NCBI GenBank assembly: GCA_963756525.1
Contig: CAVWNR010000004.1
Span: 186,001 to 250,000, forward strand
Direction of reading: 5' to 3'
Source of the DNA: CAVWNR01 sp963756525
Lineage (GTDB): Bacteria > Actinomycetota > Actinomycetes > Mycobacteriales > Jatrophihabitantaceae
DNA length: 64,000 bases
Positions 25,176-34,687 of this stretch are shown piece by piece. The position numbers and the translations under genes are program-made. The notes beneath the pieces are model-generated. The model searched no databases, was not told where the DNA came from, and worked only from the letters and a program-made list of their open reading frames with translations. Position 1 is the first letter of the stretch. Every line of letters starts with the position of its first letter.

Positions 25176-26984
25176 TCATGCCGAGCGCTCCAGCCGCGCC
25201 AGCTCCTCGTCGACGACGGACGGGTCCAGCTTGGCGAACACCGGGGTGGGCGCGGCGAGCGGACGGCCCACCTCGATCGGCGTCGACTCCCAGCGCGCGC
25301 CGGTGTCGTAGTCACCGGTCAGCACCCGGTAGGAGGGCGATCCGCCGGCGGTGGGTTCGTCCACCTCGACCAGCTCGGGCATCGCGGCCCAGTCGCCGGG
25401 GGAGCTACTGCCGCCCAGCAGCGCATGCACCCGCGACGACGACGACGGCAGGAACGGGGTGAGCAGCGTCTTGACGTCGTCCACGACCTGCAGCGCGACG
25501 TGCAGCACCGACGCCATCCGCTCCGGGTCCTCGGTGCGCAGCTTCCACGGCGCCATGTCGGAGAGGTACTTGTTCGCGGCGACGGCGATCCCCATGGCCT
25601 CGCCGACCGCCGCCTTCTGCCGCGAGCGGGCGAGCAGCTCACCCACCGTGCCGAACGCCTCGCGCGACGTGGTCAACAGCGCCCGATCGGCGTCGGTGAG
25701 CGCCCCCGGCGGCGGGATCGAGCCGATGTTCTTGGCCGTCATCGAGATTGTCCGGTTGACCAGGTTCCCCCAGGTGGCGACCAGCTCGTCGTTGTTGCGG
25801 CGGACGAACTGCGACCAGGTGAAGTCGGTGTCCTGGTTCTCCGGGCCGGCGACGGCCAGGTAGTAGCGCAGCGCGTCCGGGTCGTATCGGGAGAGCACGT
25901 CCCCGACGTAGATGACCACGTTGCGCGACGAGGAGAACTTCCGGCCCTCCATGGTCAGGAACTCGCTCGAGACGATCTCGTACGGCCGATCCAGCGCGCC
26001 GAGCTCGCCCGGCGCACCGCCGTGGGCGCCGATCCCGGAGTAGCCGAACAGGATCGCCGGCCAGATCTCGGCATGGAAGACGATGTTGTCCTTCCCCATG
26101 AAGTAGTACGCGCGCGCATCGTCGGTGCCCTGCCAGAACGGGCGCCACGCATCGCGATCGCCGGTGCGTGCCGCCCACTCGATGGACGCCGACAGGTAGC
26201 CGATCACGGCGTCGAACCAGACGTAGATCTTCTTGTCCGGGCGGTCGCGCCACCCGGGCAGCGGAACCGGGACGCCCCAGTCCAGGTCGCGCGTGATCGC
26301 CCGTGGCCTGAGGTCGTCGAGCAGGTTCTGCGAGAAGCGCAGCACGTTCGGCCGCCAGTGCTTCTGCTTGGCCAGCCAGTCGCCGAGCGTCGTCGTGAAT
26401 GCCGGCAGGTCCAGGAAGTACTGCTCGGTCTCGACGAACTGTGGCATCTCGCCGTTGATCCGGCTGCGCGGATTGATCAGGTCAGCCGGGTCGAGCTGGT
26501 TGCCGCAGTTGTCGCACTGGTCGCCGCGCGCGGACTCGTAGCCGCAGATCGGGCAGGTCCCCTCGATGTAGCGGTCGGGCAACGTCCGCCCGGTCGACGG
26601 GCTGATCGCACCGAGCTGCTTCTGCGCGAACAGGTACCCGTTCTTCAGCAGTCCCAGGAAGATCTGCTGGGTGACTTGGTAGTGGTTGCGCGTCGTGGTC
26701 CGGGTGAACAGGTCGTAGGAGAGGCCGAGCTTCTGCAGGTCGCGGGCGATCACCTCGTTGTACCGGTCGGAGAGCTCGCGCGGCGTGACGCCTTCCCGGT
26801 CGGCCTGGACGAGGATCGGCGTGCCGTGCTCGTCGGTGCCGCTGACCATGAGCACCCGGTTGCCCGCCATCCGCTGGTAGCGGCTGAACACATCGGACGG
26901 CACGCCGAATCCGGCGACATGCCCGATGTGCCGCGGCCCGTTGGCGTACGGCCAGGCGACCGCGGTGAGGATGTGGGCGCTCAT
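25176..26984 (-). CDS. metG: Methionyl-tRNA synthetase
   Basis: This 602-residue class I aminoacyl-tRNA synthetase charges tRNA-Met. It has the HIGH motif in GPRHIGH (residues 16-22) and the GTDEHGTPI segment. A zinc knuckle with four Cys ([18 protein letters not shown]) and KFSSSR as the KMSKS equivalent are also present. A helical anticodon domain follows, and there is no C-terminal dimerisation domain. The gene looks leaderless: TAGGCT sits 6 bp before the ATG and there is no ribosome site. tatD follows after a hairpin. Confidence 0.96.
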   Translation of the reverse strand: MSAHILTAVAWPYANGPRHIGHVAGFGVPSDVFSRYQRMAGNRVLMVSGTDEHGTPILVQADREGVTPRELSDRYNEVIARDLQKLGLSYDLFTRTTTRNHYQVTQQIFLGLLKNGYLFAQKQLGAISPSTGRTLPDRYIEGTCPICGYESARGDQCDNCGNQLDPADLINPRSRINGEMPQFVETEQYFLDLPAFTTTLGDWLAKQKHWRPNVLRFSQNLLDDLRPRAITRDLDWGVPVPLPGWRDRPDKKIYVWFDAVIGYLSASIEWAARTGDRDAWRPFWQGTDDARAYYFMGKDNIVFHAEIWPAILFGYSGIGAHGGAPGELGALDRPYEIVSSEFLTMEGRKFSSSRNVVIYVGDVLSRYDPDALRYYLAVAGPENQDTDFTWSQFVRRNNDELVATWGNLVNRTISMTAKNIGSIPPPGALTDADRALLTTSREAFGTVGELLARSRQKAAVGEAMGIAVAANKYLSDMAPWKLRTEDPERMASVLHVALQVVDDVKTLLTPFLPSSSSRVHALLGGSSSPGDWAAMPELVEVDEPTAGGSPSYRVLTGDYDTGARWESTPIEVGRPLAAPTPVFAKLDPSVVDEELARLERSA

Positions 26985-26990
26985 GCAGCC

Positions 26991-26996
26991 AGCCTA
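26991..26996 (-). promoter_or_regulatory. -10 box of leaderless metG
   Basis: TAGGCT on the minus strand (26996-26991) is followed by 6 bases and the metG ATG at 26984. It matches TANNNT, with no Shine-Dalgarno sequence. Confidence 0.6.
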
Positions 26997-27016
26997 GTGA
27001 GCGCCTCATCGCCGAT

Positions 27017-27595
27017 TTACCGGCGCAGAACCGCCGGATCGAGCGTGATCGGGAACGGCTGGTCGAGCTGCAGCGGCGTGCCGGCGCGGGCCGTGGCGGC
27101 AAGCCGGTACGCGCCGGCGTCCAGCACGAAGACCTCGATGTACGGCTCACCCTCGAGATCAGCCCGCCAGTAATGCGGCACCCCGGCCGCGGCCAGCGCG
27201 GACGGCTTGATGATCCGGTCCACCGACCGCGACGACGGCGATGTAACTTCGACGGCCAGCACGAGGTCGACGGCGTGTAACGGTCCCTTCGGTTTGTATC
27301 CGTCCGCCTGGATGACGACGATGTCCGGCTCGAACACGTTGCGCCCCAAGTCGACATCGAGTTCGGGCAAGACGACGAGCTCCGCAGGTGCGGCGGCGCG
27401 CAGCTCCGTGGCTAGTGTCAGGGCCGCATATTGATGCGGCGGGCTTGGCTTCGGCGACACGACAAGGCTCCCCTCGACGACCTCGTAGCCCCTGGTGTCG
27501 CCGGGCAGTGCGGCAAGGTCGGTGTAGGTCCACTCTGTGCCCGCGGGTGCACGCGTAGCCAACCCGCGCGGTTCGACGGCCAGCGCCTCACTCAT
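27017..27595 (-). CDS. Uma2-family (DUF820) putative restriction-like endonuclease
   Basis: This is a 192-residue protein of the Uma2 family, which has a PD-(D/E)xK nuclease-like fold. Visible are the entry EWTYTDLAALPGD, YEVVEGSLVVSPKPS, the acidic EPDIVVIQ and the VEVTSPSSRSVDR motif carrying the predicted catalytic Glu. The substrate and role of this widespread family are not known. The ATG at 27595 is set by a GGAGGTGA ribosome site. It lies between metG and rsmI on the same strand and shares no obvious role with them. Confidence 0.88.
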   Translation of the reverse strand: MSEALAVEPRGLATRAPAGTEWTYTDLAALPGDTRGYEVVEGSLVVSPKPSPPHQYAALTLATELRAAAPAELVVLPELDVDLGRNVFEPDIVVIQADGYKPKGPLHAVDLVLAVEVTSPSSRSVDRIIKPSALAAAGVPHYWRADLEGEPYIEVFVLDAGAYRLAATARAGTPLQLDQPFPITLDPAVLRR

Positions 27596-27651
27596 GTGGT
27601 CACCTCCGGCGTCCAGTCTGCCTGCGATCGTGACGCAGGGGTACGACGGTT

Positions 27652-28497
27652 TCAGCTCTTGGCGGCGACGACGGCGTCGAAGACCGCACGCTTGGGCACG
27701 CCGCGCTCGGTGGCCACCGCGGCGATCGCCGCTTTGCGCGGCTCGCCGGCCGCTTCGCGCGCGACCACCGCGGCGGCCAGTTCGGCCGGCGTCACCGCTG
27801 CCGTGATCACCGGTGCGCCGCCGACCACCAGCGTGATCTCGCCGCGCGCGTCGCTGTCGCCCGCCCAGCCCGCCAACTCGCCCAGCGGCCCGCGCCGCAC
27901 CTGCTCGTAGGTCTTGGTGAGCTCGCGGCAGACGGCGGCGGGCCGGTCGGCGCCGAACGCCTCGGCGAGGTCGGCGAGGGTCGTCGCCAGCCGGTGCGGC
28001 GCCTCGAAGAACACCAGCGTGCGCGGTTCGCGGGCCAGCGCGGCCAGCGCTCGCCGGCGCTCCCCCGACCGGCGCGGCGGGAACCCTTCGAAGCAGAACC
28101 GGTCGACCGGCAGGCCGGAGACGGCGAGCGCCGCGGTGACCGCGGACGGGCCGGGCAGCACCGTGACGGGCAAGCCGTCGGCCACGGCCGCGGCGACCAG
28201 CCGGTAGCCGGGGTCGGACACGGACGGCATCCCGGCGTCGGTGACCACCAGCACGTCCTGCCCTGCGCGCAGCGCAGCCAACAGGGACGGCAGCCGGGCG
28301 CTCTCGTTCGCGTCGTAGAAGGACACGACCCGGCCGGACGGGCGTACGCCCAGATCGGCACAGAGCCGCCGCAGCCGGCGGGTGTCCTCGGCGGCGATCA
28401 CCGGCGTCTCGGCCAGCGCGGCGGCCAGCCGCGGCGAGGCATCCCCCGCGTCCCCCAGCGGAGTGCCGGCCAGGACGACGCGGCCCGGGGCACTCAC
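27652..28497 (-). CDS. rsmI: 16S rRNA (cytidine-1402 2'-O) methyltransferase
   Basis: This 281-residue tetrapyrrole-methylase-fold enzyme 2'-O-methylates C1402 in the ribosomal P-site. Motifs are LAGTPLGDAGDASPRL, IAAEDTRRLRRL, FYDANES, VTDAGMPSVSDPGYRL, VLPGPSAVTAALAVSGLP and FEGFPPR. The start GTG at 28497 has a TAAGGT -10 box 6 bp upstream on the minus strand, so it is probably leaderless. It is divergent from the mannosyltransferase gene, with only 23 bp between the two start codons. Confidence 0.95.
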   Translation of the reverse strand: MSAPGRVVLAGTPLGDAGDASPRLAAALAETPVIAAEDTRRLRRLCADLGVRPSGRVVSFYDANESARLPSLLAALRAGQDVLVVTDAGMPSVSDPGYRLVAAAVADGLPVTVLPGPSAVTAALAVSGLPVDRFCFEGFPPRRSGERRRALAALAREPRTLVFFEAPHRLATTLADLAEAFGADRPAAVCRELTKTYEQVRRGPLGELAGWAGDSDARGEITLVVGGAPVITAAVTPAELAAAVVAREAAGEPRKAAIAAVATERGVPKRAVFDAVVAAKS

Positions 28498-28503
28498 GAG
28501 CAG

Positions 28504-28513
28504 ACCTTACGAT
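28504..28513. promoter_or_regulatory. Shared divergent leaderless promoter of rsmI and pmt
   Basis: On the plus strand TACGAT (28508-28513) is followed by 7 bases and the GTG at 28521. On the minus strand TAAGGT (28509-28504) is followed by 6 bases and the GTG at 28497. The two -10 boxes overlap by the central TA. Both genes would start without leaders from one 10-bp symmetrical element. Confidence 0.6.
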
Positions 28514-28520
28514 CGGGCCC

Positions 28521-30098
28521 GTGACGGCGACAGTGCAGGCGAACCCGCCCGCCGTCGACCTCTCGCCGCAGCCGCAAGGGCCGGTGCCGCCGGCCTTGCG
28601 CCCGTGGCATGATCCCTCGCCGCGGGTGGGCTGGGTGATCGCCGCGGTCGTGACCGCCGTCGCCGCCTTCACCCGGCTCTGGGCCATTGGCTGGCCGCCC
28701 GGCAACCAGTTCGACGAGGTGTACTACCACACCGAGTCCGACGAGCTTCTCCGCTTCGGCTACGAGGACAACCGCGGCTACATGTTCATCGTGCATCCGC
28801 CGCTGGGTAAGTGGCTGATCGCGATTCCGCAGTGGCTCACAGGCAATCACGGCGAGGTCGGGTGGCGGCTCGGGTCAGCGATCGCTGGCATCGTCGCGGT
28901 CTTGCTGCTGACCCGCATCGCGCGTCGGATGTTGCGCTCCAACGTGCTCGGCGGCATCGCCGGCCTGCTGCTCGCGCTCGACGGCGTGTCGGTGGTGCAG
29001 TCCCGGGTCGCGCTGCTCGACATCTTCCTGCAGGTGTTCATCGTCGCGGGGTTCGGCGCACTGGTGCTCGACCGCGAACAGGTGCGCGGCCGCCTCGCCC
29101 TGCTGCTGGCGGACGGCGCCGATCTGGCCGACGGCGCGCCGACGCTCGGGCCACGGCCGTGGCGGCTCGTCGCCGGGGTGATGTTCGGCCTGGCCAACGC
29201 GGTCAAGTGGACCGCCCTGTCGTTCTTCGTCGCCTTCGTGATCCTCAGCCTGTGGTGGGACCGTGGCGCGCTGAAGTCGGCCGGCGTCCAGGCGTCCTGG
29301 CGGGCGGCGGCGCGCCGCTCGTGGCTGCCTGCAATCGGCTCGTTCGTTGTGGCGCCGCTCGGCGCGTATCTGCTGTCCTGGCTGGGCTGGTTCGCCGGGG
29401 AGAACTCCTGGGGACGGCACTGGGCGGACAGCCACCCGAGCGCCACCCGGTTGAACATCCTCGGCCTGCGCATCCCGTTCAACTGGGGCTTCCTGCCCAA
29501 CGCGATCCGCTCGCTCGGCGCGTATCACCTGGACGCGTACCGCTTCCACGAGGGACTGGACAGCGGCCACCCGTACGCGTCCAAGCCGTGGAGCTGGCTG
29601 ATCCTCGGCCGGCCGGTCGACTACTACTACGCGGGTAGCGGCGTGCACGGATGCGGCTCGTCGAGTTGCTCGCGAGAGTTGCTGCTCATCGGCACACCGC
29701 TGATGTGGTGGGCATTCCTGCCGGCGCTGGTGTGGCTGGCCTGGCACTGGTTCACGACCCGCGACTGGCGGGCCGCCGCGGTCTGGGTCGCGTTCGCAGC
29801 CGGTTGGGGTGTGTGGTTCCAGGACCCGAAGCGGACGATGTTCCTCTTCTACATGACTCCCCTGGTGCCGTTCCTCATCCTCGGCGTGACGCTCGCTCTG
29901 GGGGTGATGCTCGGGCCGGCGCTGACGCGGGCGGCCAGCTTCGCCGCCGAGCGCCGCCGGATCTGGGGCGCGTTCGGGGTCTCGGCCTACCTCGGACTGG
30001 TGATCGCCGACTTTGTCTGGATGTGGCCGCTGTTCACCGGCGGCATGCTCACCTACAGCGAGTGGAACATGCATATGTGGTTCCCGTCCTGGGTGTAG
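28521..30098 (+). CDS. pmt: Protein O-mannosyltransferase (GT39 family)
   Basis: This 525-residue polytopic membrane enzyme transfers mannose from polyprenyl phosphate mannose to Ser/Thr of exported proteins. It has the GT39 entry GNQFDEVYYHTESDE with the catalytic acidic pair, then VHPPLGKWLIAIPQWL. Further segments are GLLLALDGVSVVQSRVALLDIFL, LGLRIPFNWGF, SKPWSWLILGRPVDYYY and FLFYMTPLVPFLIL. About ten membrane helices are visible. It is leaderless by its -10 box and divergent from rsmI, the usual pairing in actinomycetes. The LAXTG protein and secreted peptidases nearby could be substrates, but nothing shows this. Confidence 0.95.
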   Translation: MTATVQANPPAVDLSPQPQGPVPPALRPWHDPSPRVGWVIAAVVTAVAAFTRLWAIGWPPGNQFDEVYYHTESDELLRFGYEDNRGYMFIVHPPLGKWLIAIPQWLTGNHGEVGWRLGSAIAGIVAVLLLTRIARRMLRSNVLGGIAGLLLALDGVSVVQSRVALLDIFLQVFIVAGFGALVLDREQVRGRLALLLADGADLADGAPTLGPRPWRLVAGVMFGLANAVKWTALSFFVAFVILSLWWDRGALKSAGVQASWRAAARRSWLPAIGSFVVAPLGAYLLSWLGWFAGENSWGRHWADSHPSATRLNILGLRIPFNWGFLPNAIRSLGAYHLDAYRFHEGLDSGHPYASKPWSWLILGRPVDYYYAGSGVHGCGSSSCSRELLLIGTPLMWWAFLPALVWLAWHWFTTRDWRAAAVWVAFAAGWGVWFQDPKRTMFLFYMTPLVPFLILGVTLALGVMLGPALTRAASFAAERRRIWGAFGVSAYLGLVIADFVWMWPLFTGGMLTYSEWNMHMWFPSWV

Positions 30099-30143
30099 AA
30101 CGGGCACAAACTGTCGACAGACGCCTCGGGGAGTGATGCTGCG

Positions 30144-31682
30144 ATGTTCTATCCGCTGACGGTGCGCGACTTTCTCGACCGGGCCGAGGCCGTCTACGGC
30201 GAGCGGGTCGCCGTCGTCGACGAGCCCGACCAGCCGGCGCAGAGCCTCGGCGAGCTCACCTACCGGCAGTTCGCCACGCTCGCCCGGGCGCAGGCCGCTC
30301 GCCTCGACCAGCTCGGCGTGCCGGTCGGCGGCCGGGTTGCGGTGATCTCGCAGAACTCCGCCCGCCTGCTGACGTCCTTCTTCGGTGTGTCGGGATGGGG
30401 ACGCATCCTCGTGCCGATCAACTTCCGGCTGGCCGAGCCGGAGATCACCTACATCGTCGAGCACTCCGGCGCTGAGGTGGTCTTTGCCGACCCGTCCCGC
30501 AAGGACGTTCTCGACGCCCTGGACAGCTCGGTCGCACCGCACCGGTTTGTCTTGGGCGACGAGGACGCGTTGTACCTGCACGAGACCGAGCCACGGGAAT
30601 GGGCGGAGCCCGACGAGGGTGCGACGGCGTCGATCAACTACACGTCCGGTACGACGGCCCGTCCCAAGGGTGTACAGCTGACTCACCGCAACCTCTGGCT
30701 GAATGCAACGGTGTTAGGTCTGCACACGACGATCAGCGATCGCGACGTGCTGCTGCATACCTTGCCGATGTTCCACTGCAACGGCTGGGGGATGCCCTAC
30801 GGCATCACCGGCGTCGGCGGCCAGCACATCGTGCTCCGCCAGGTCGACGGCACGGAGATCCTGCGCCGGGTGCAGCGGCACGGCGTGACGCTGATGTGCG
30901 CCGCACCGGCCGTCGTCAACGCCGCACTCGAAGCCGCCACGACCTGGGATGGCCCCATCCCCGGGCGGGACCGCGTCCGCATCGTGGTGGCCGGCGCTCC
31001 CCCACCGTCGCGCACGATCGAACGGGTGCTCACCGAGCTGGGTTGGGAGTTCATCCAGATCTACGGTCTCACCGAGACCGCGCCGCTGGTCACCGTCAAC
31101 CGGCTGCGCGGCGAGTGGGACGAGCTGCCGACCCGTGAGCAGGCGCGGCGGCTGCTGCGCGCCGGCGGCCCGTCGCTCGGCGTTCGGGTGGCCGTGGACG
31201 TCGACGGCGAGGTGCTCACCGCGTCCAACCACAATCTGGCGGGCTACTGGAACCAGCCCGACGAAACGGCGAAGGCGCAGGCCGGCGGCTGGTTCCACAC
31301 CGGCGACGGCGGCCAGATCGACGACGACGGATACCTCACCATCACCGACCGGAAGAAGGACGTGATCATCTCGGGTGGTGAGAACGTCTCGTCGATCGAG
31401 GTCGAGGACGCGCTGACGTCGCATCCGGCGGTGCGTGAGGCCGCCGTCATCGGCATTCCGGACCAGAAGTGGGGCGAGCTGGTGACCGGTCTGGTGGTCA
31501 CCGCCGGCGCACCGGTCACGGCCGAGGAGCTGATCGAGCACTGCCGGGCCTCGCTCGCCGGCTACAAGTGCCCGAAACGCATCGAGTTCGTCGACACCTT
31601 GCCGCGGACGGCCACCGGCAAACTGCAGAAGTTCAAGATGCGCGAACCGTATTGGGTCGGGCGCGAGCGTCAGGTGCACTGA
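30144..31682 (+). CDS. Fatty-acyl-CoA synthetase (AMP-forming)
   Basis: This 512-residue cytoplasmic ligase of the ANL superfamily makes acyl-CoA by way of acyl-AMP. The P-loop motif YTSGTTARPKGV, the HNLWL-type THRNLWLNA, PMFHCNGWGMPY and the A5 motif QIYGLTETAPLVT are present. So are the A7 segment WFHTGDGGQIDDDGYLTITDRKKD and the C-terminal lysine in PRTATGKLQKF. It resembles FadD-like or 3-methylmercaptopropionyl-CoA ligase-like enzymes, and chain-length preference is not readable. The ATG has a GGGGAG ribosome site. A perfect palindrome CTGTCGACAG (30111-30120) lies 24 bp upstream, a possible operator. Confidence 0.93.
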   Translation: MFYPLTVRDFLDRAEAVYGERVAVVDEPDQPAQSLGELTYRQFATLARAQAARLDQLGVPVGGRVAVISQNSARLLTSFFGVSGWGRILVPINFRLAEPEITYIVEHSGAEVVFADPSRKDVLDALDSSVAPHRFVLGDEDALYLHETEPREWAEPDEGATASINYTSGTTARPKGVQLTHRNLWLNATVLGLHTTISDRDVLLHTLPMFHCNGWGMPYGITGVGGQHIVLRQVDGTEILRRVQRHGVTLMCAAPAVVNAALEAATTWDGPIPGRDRVRIVVAGAPPPSRTIERVLTELGWEFIQIYGLTETAPLVTVNRLRGEWDELPTREQARRLLRAGGPSLGVRVAVDVDGEVLTASNHNLAGYWNQPDETAKAQAGGWFHTGDGGQIDDDGYLTITDRKKDVIISGGENVSSIEVEDALTSHPAVREAAVIGIPDQKWGELVTGLVVTAGAPVTAEELIEHCRASLAGYKCPKRIEFVDTLPRTATGKLQKFKMREPYWVGRERQVH

Positions 31683-31728
31683 CCGCGCGCGGCAACGGCT
31701 TGCGGGCGGAACACGGCCGGTTCCGGCG

Positions 31729-32769
31729 CTACTCGGGGTCCGTGGAGATCGTTATCTCGGCCAGCGAGGTGAGGGCGGCGATCGCCGAGCCGCGGGCACC
31801 GGCCATGTCCAGGTCCGCCACCAGCGCCAGCGTGGTCGCGGCGTACTGCTCCTCGCGCAGCGTGGTATTGCTCCGCACGGTGTCGAGGAACCAGCGGCGC
31901 AGTTCGGGCGTAGTCTCCACGACGCCGCCGCCGAGGAAGTACGCGTCCGGGTCGGTGAAGTTGGCCGCGATGGTGAACAGCCGGCCAAGCGCCATCGCCT
32001 GCTGGGTGAGAATGCCGCGGGCCATCGCGTCGCCCCGCTCGGCGTAGGAGCGGACCTGCCGGGCAGCCTGCCCGATCGAGGACATCCGATGCAGCTCGTG
32101 GTCGGGGTATCGGCCGAGCCAGAACGGCAGCAGATTCTTCTCGATGCCCGTCAGCGAGGCGACGCTTTCGGCGTCCCCTTCGAAGCCGCAGTTGCACTGG
32201 GGCATCGGCTGACCGTCTTCGAGCAGGCCGTACATCGGGATGTGCACGTGGCCCAGCTCTCCCGCCATCCCGGCCCCGCCTTTGACCACCTGCCCCGACA
32301 CGATGACCCCGCCACCGAGCCCGGTGCCCACGATGGCCGACACCGACGACGCGTCGAGCGCGCGGGCGCCGAAGAAGGTGTGGTGCGCGTAGAGGGCGGC
32401 CGCGTTCCCGTCGTTGTTGTAGATAACCGGCAGCTGCAGCCGCTCCTCCAACGCCGTGCGGAAGTCGAAGCCGCGCCAGGCCGGAGCGGAGAAGTTGGTC
32501 GCGCCGCGCGAGGAGATGACGCCTGCCGCACTGGTGGGGCCCGGTGTGTCGAACCCGACCGCGCGCACCGCCGACCTGGGCGTGTCGGTCAGCGCGAGGA
32601 CGCTGTGGAACGCCGCCACGAGCGCGTCCAGCGCGACCTCCGGCCCCTCGTGGACGAGCGAGGCGTTCTCCACGAGGCGATCCACCAGGAAGTGCCCGCG
32701 TGCGTCGAGCACCGTCGCGTTATTGCTCGTCCCACCGTTGTCCAAACCAACGACGACCCACTCGTTCAC
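31729..32769 (-). CDS. ROK-family sugar kinase, atypical zinc motif
   Basis: This 346-residue protein of the ROK family (glucokinase/NagK type) has the phosphate-1 motif GLDNGGTSNNATV at the N-terminus and no DNA-binding domain, so it is an enzyme rather than a repressor. The catalytic Asp is in IYNNDGNAAAL and the adenosine motif is IVGTGLGGGVIV. ROK proteins bind zinc through C-x-C-G-x2-G-C. Here the site reads CNCGFEGDAES, so the third Cys is Asp and zinc binding may be weakened. The GTG start follows a GGAGGCGAGG ribosome site. It converges on the acyl-CoA synthetase gene. Confidence 0.9.
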   Translation of the reverse strand: MNEWVVVGLDNGGTSNNATVLDARGHFLVDRLVENASLVHEGPEVALDALVAAFHSVLALTDTPRSAVRAVGFDTPGPTSAAGVISSRGATNFSAPAWRGFDFRTALEERLQLPVIYNNDGNAAALYAHHTFFGARALDASSVSAIVGTGLGGGVIVSGQVVKGGAGMAGELGHVHIPMYGLLEDGQPMPQCNCGFEGDAESVASLTGIEKNLLPFWLGRYPDHELHRMSSIGQAARQVRSYAERGDAMARGILTQQAMALGRLFTIAANFTDPDAYFLGGGVVETTPELRRWFLDTVRSNTTLREEQYAATTLALVADLDMAGARGSAIAALTSLAEITISTDPE

Positions 32770-32858
32770 ATGCCTCGCCTCCGTGCGCAGCGTAGAGCCC
32801 TAGGATCAAGTGGCAGAGTCTGCACCGTGCGAGGCGTGGTCCGAGGCGTCCGGTCAAC

Positions 32859-33611
32859 GTGACCGGTTGGCAGGACGCGCTCGTCCTCGTCGCCGGCATC
32901 GCCGCCGGCACGATCAACACGGTCGTGGGCTCCGGGACGCTGATCACCTTCCCGGCTCTGCTGGGCGTCGGCCTGCCGCCGGTGACGGCGAACGTGTCGA
33001 ACACGGTCGGGCTCTTCCCCGGTTCGTTCGTCGGCGCCTACGGCTACCGACGCGAGCTGGCGGGCCAACGGGCACGAGCGGTCCGGCTCGGCGTCGCGTC
33101 GGTGATCGGCGGTATCGCGGGCGCTGTGCTGCTGCTCGTCCTGCCGCCGGCAGCGTTCAAGGCCGTGGTGCCGGCTCTGATTATCCTGGCCCTGCTGCTG
33201 GTTGTGTTCGGTCCCCGGCTGGCGAAGTTGGTAGAGCGCAGCCGGCACAAGGCGAGCGAGCGGGTCACCCCGCTGCTGTGGCTCATCACGTTGGCTACCG
33301 GCGTGTACGGCGGATACTTCGGTGCGGCGCAGGGCGTGCTGCTGATGGGCTTCTTCGGCCTGTTGCTCGACGAGCACGTGCAGCGACAGAACGCGTTGAA
33401 GAACGTGCTGGCCGGCCTGGTCAACTTCGTCGCCGCGATCGTGTTCATGATCACCGCACATGTCGACTGGGTTGCTGCGGGGCTGGTCGCGATCGGTTCG
33501 ATGATTGGTGGGGTGCTGGGTGCGCGCATCGGCCGGCGGCTGCCACCGAACGTGCTGCGGGGCGTGATCATCGTCATCGGCGTGGTCGCGGTCGTGAAGC
33601 TGCTCGCCTGA
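32859..33611 (+). CDS. TSUP (TauE/SafE) family membrane transporter
   Basis: This 250-residue protein has about eight hydrophobic helices and the two inverted family repeats: AGIAAGTINTVVGSGTLITFPALLGVGLPP near the N-terminus and GVYGGYFGAAQGVLLMGFFGLLL in the middle. Members export sulfite, sulfoacetate or other organic anions, and the substrate here is unknown. The start is GTG at 32859. It is divergent from the ROK kinase gene. A palindromic repeat element lies downstream at 33653-33700. Confidence 0.92.
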   Translation: MTGWQDALVLVAGIAAGTINTVVGSGTLITFPALLGVGLPPVTANVSNTVGLFPGSFVGAYGYRRELAGQRARAVRLGVASVIGGIAGAVLLLVLPPAAFKAVVPALIILALLLVVFGPRLAKLVERSRHKASERVTPLLWLITLATGVYGGYFGAAQGVLLMGFFGLLLDEHVQRQNALKNVLAGLVNFVAAIVFMITAHVDWVAAGLVAIGSMIGGVLGARIGRRLPPNVLRGVIIVIGVVAVVKLLA

Positions 33612-33652
33612 CCCGCCTCGTCGCCTCAGCGCCTGGGTGCGCATCTCCGATT

Positions 33653-33700
33653 CTTGATGTTGGACTTGTGGCGGATATTCGACCACGAGTCCAACATCAG
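33653..33700. repeat. Palindromic intergenic repeat, copy 2 (inverted relative to copy 1)
   Basis: Arms TGATGTTGGACTTGTGG (33655-33671) and CCACGAGTCCAACATCA (33683-33699) pair fully with one T-G wobble around the loop CGGATATTCGA. Its reverse complement matches copy 1 (20793-20845) in the arms and in 10 of 11 loop bases. It follows the TSUP gene by 41 bp. Confidence 0.8.
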
Positions 33701-33729
33701 ACCCGAGCCAGGACCCGTCGGGCAGGCCG

Positions 33730-33735
33730 TAACCT
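33730..33735 (+). promoter_or_regulatory. -10 box of the leaderless SDR gene
   Basis: TAACCT is followed by 6 bases and the ATG at 33742, with no ribosome site. It matches TANNNT. Confidence 0.55.
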
Positions 33736-33741
33736 GGCCGG

Positions 33742-34482
33742 ATGGATCGCGTCGCGGTCGTCACCGGCGCCGGCAGCGGGCTCGGCCGGGAAATCGCCAT
33801 CGCGCTCGCCGGATGTGCGTTCCGGGTGGCGTTGCTCGGGCGCCGCGCCGCCGCGTTGCAGGAAACCGCCGGGCGGATCCAGGCCGAGACACTGGCGTTG
33901 CCGACGGACGTCACCAGCGAGACAGCGGTGGCGAGCGCATTCGACGCGATCACGGGCAGCTGGCAGCGGGTGGACCTGCTGGTCAACAACGCCGGCACCT
34001 TCGGTCCCAGCGGCGAACCCGACGAGCTCAGCATCGATGACTGGCGTGCCGTGGTGGACGTCAACCTCACCGGGGCGTTCCTGTGCGCGCGCATCGCCTT
34101 CGCGATCATGAAGCGGCAGCAGCCCTCCGGCGGCCGGATCATCAACAACGGCTCGATCTCGGCGCACTCGCCCAGGCCGGGAAGCATCGCCTACACCGCG
34201 ACGAAGCACGCGATCACCGGGCTCACCAAGTCGCTGGCGCTCGACGGTCGACGGCATTCCATCGCCGCCGGCCAGATCGACATCGGCAACGCCGCGACCG
34301 ACCTCACCGCCGGCTTTGCCGCCGGGGTACGCCAGGCCGACGGATCGCTTCGAGCAGAGCCGACATTCGACGCTCGCCGGGTGGCTGACCTGGTGGCGCA
34401 CCTGGCCGTGCTGCCGCTCGACGTCAACGTCCCGTTCGTGACCATCGTCGCCACCGGGATGCCGTACCTCGGCCGCGGCTGA
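33742..34482 (+). CDS. Short-chain dehydrogenase/reductase
   Basis: This 246-residue NAD(P)-dependent oxidoreductase is of the classical SDR type. It has the cofactor motif [12 protein letters not shown] (residues 8-19), NNAG within [10 protein letters not shown], and the catalytic Ser in [20 protein letters not shown] supplies the YxxxK pair. The basic GRR after strand 2 ([10 protein letters not shown]) suggests NADPH. The substrate cannot be named. It appears leaderless and stands alone between the TSUP and IclR genes. Confidence 0.92.
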   Translation: MDRVAVVTGAGSGLGREIAIALAGCAFRVALLGRRAAALQETAGRIQAETLALPTDVTSETAVASAFDAITGSWQRVDLLVNNAGTFGPSGEPDELSIDDWRAVVDVNLTGAFLCARIAFAIMKRQQPSGGRIINNGSISAHSPRPGSIAYTATKHAITGLTKSLALDGRRHSIAAGQIDIGNAATDLTAGFAAGVRQADGSLRAEPTFDARRVADLVAHLAVLPLDVNVPFVTIVATGMPYLGRG

Positions 34483-34580
34483 GCCGTGGCAGGCGGTCGC
34501 ATCGCAGCACGCGGTGCGAACACCCGCACCTGGGCTAACTCTCCGCCAGCACGGGGCCTGACTCCGGCGCCGAATGCGGC

Positions 34581-34586
34581 TATTCT
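34581..34586 (+). promoter_or_regulatory. Probable -10 box for the IclR gene
   Basis: TATTCT in the 205-bp gap before the IclR gene matches TANNNT and would give a leader of about 95 nt. No convincing -35 is seen. No other feature stands out in this gap. Confidence 0.35.
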
Positions 34587-34687
34587 CGGTACGCGTCTTC
34601 TGCATGATGGAATTGGGCTAGCGGGGGCTGGGACGCAGCGACGCGATCACCAACGACGAGCGTCGCCGCATCGGGTCGGAGGACCAG

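Noticed and set aside
24444..27173. 909-codon plus-strand frame across tatD and metG
   Set aside because: It runs antisense to two clear housekeeping genes and shows no family motifs.
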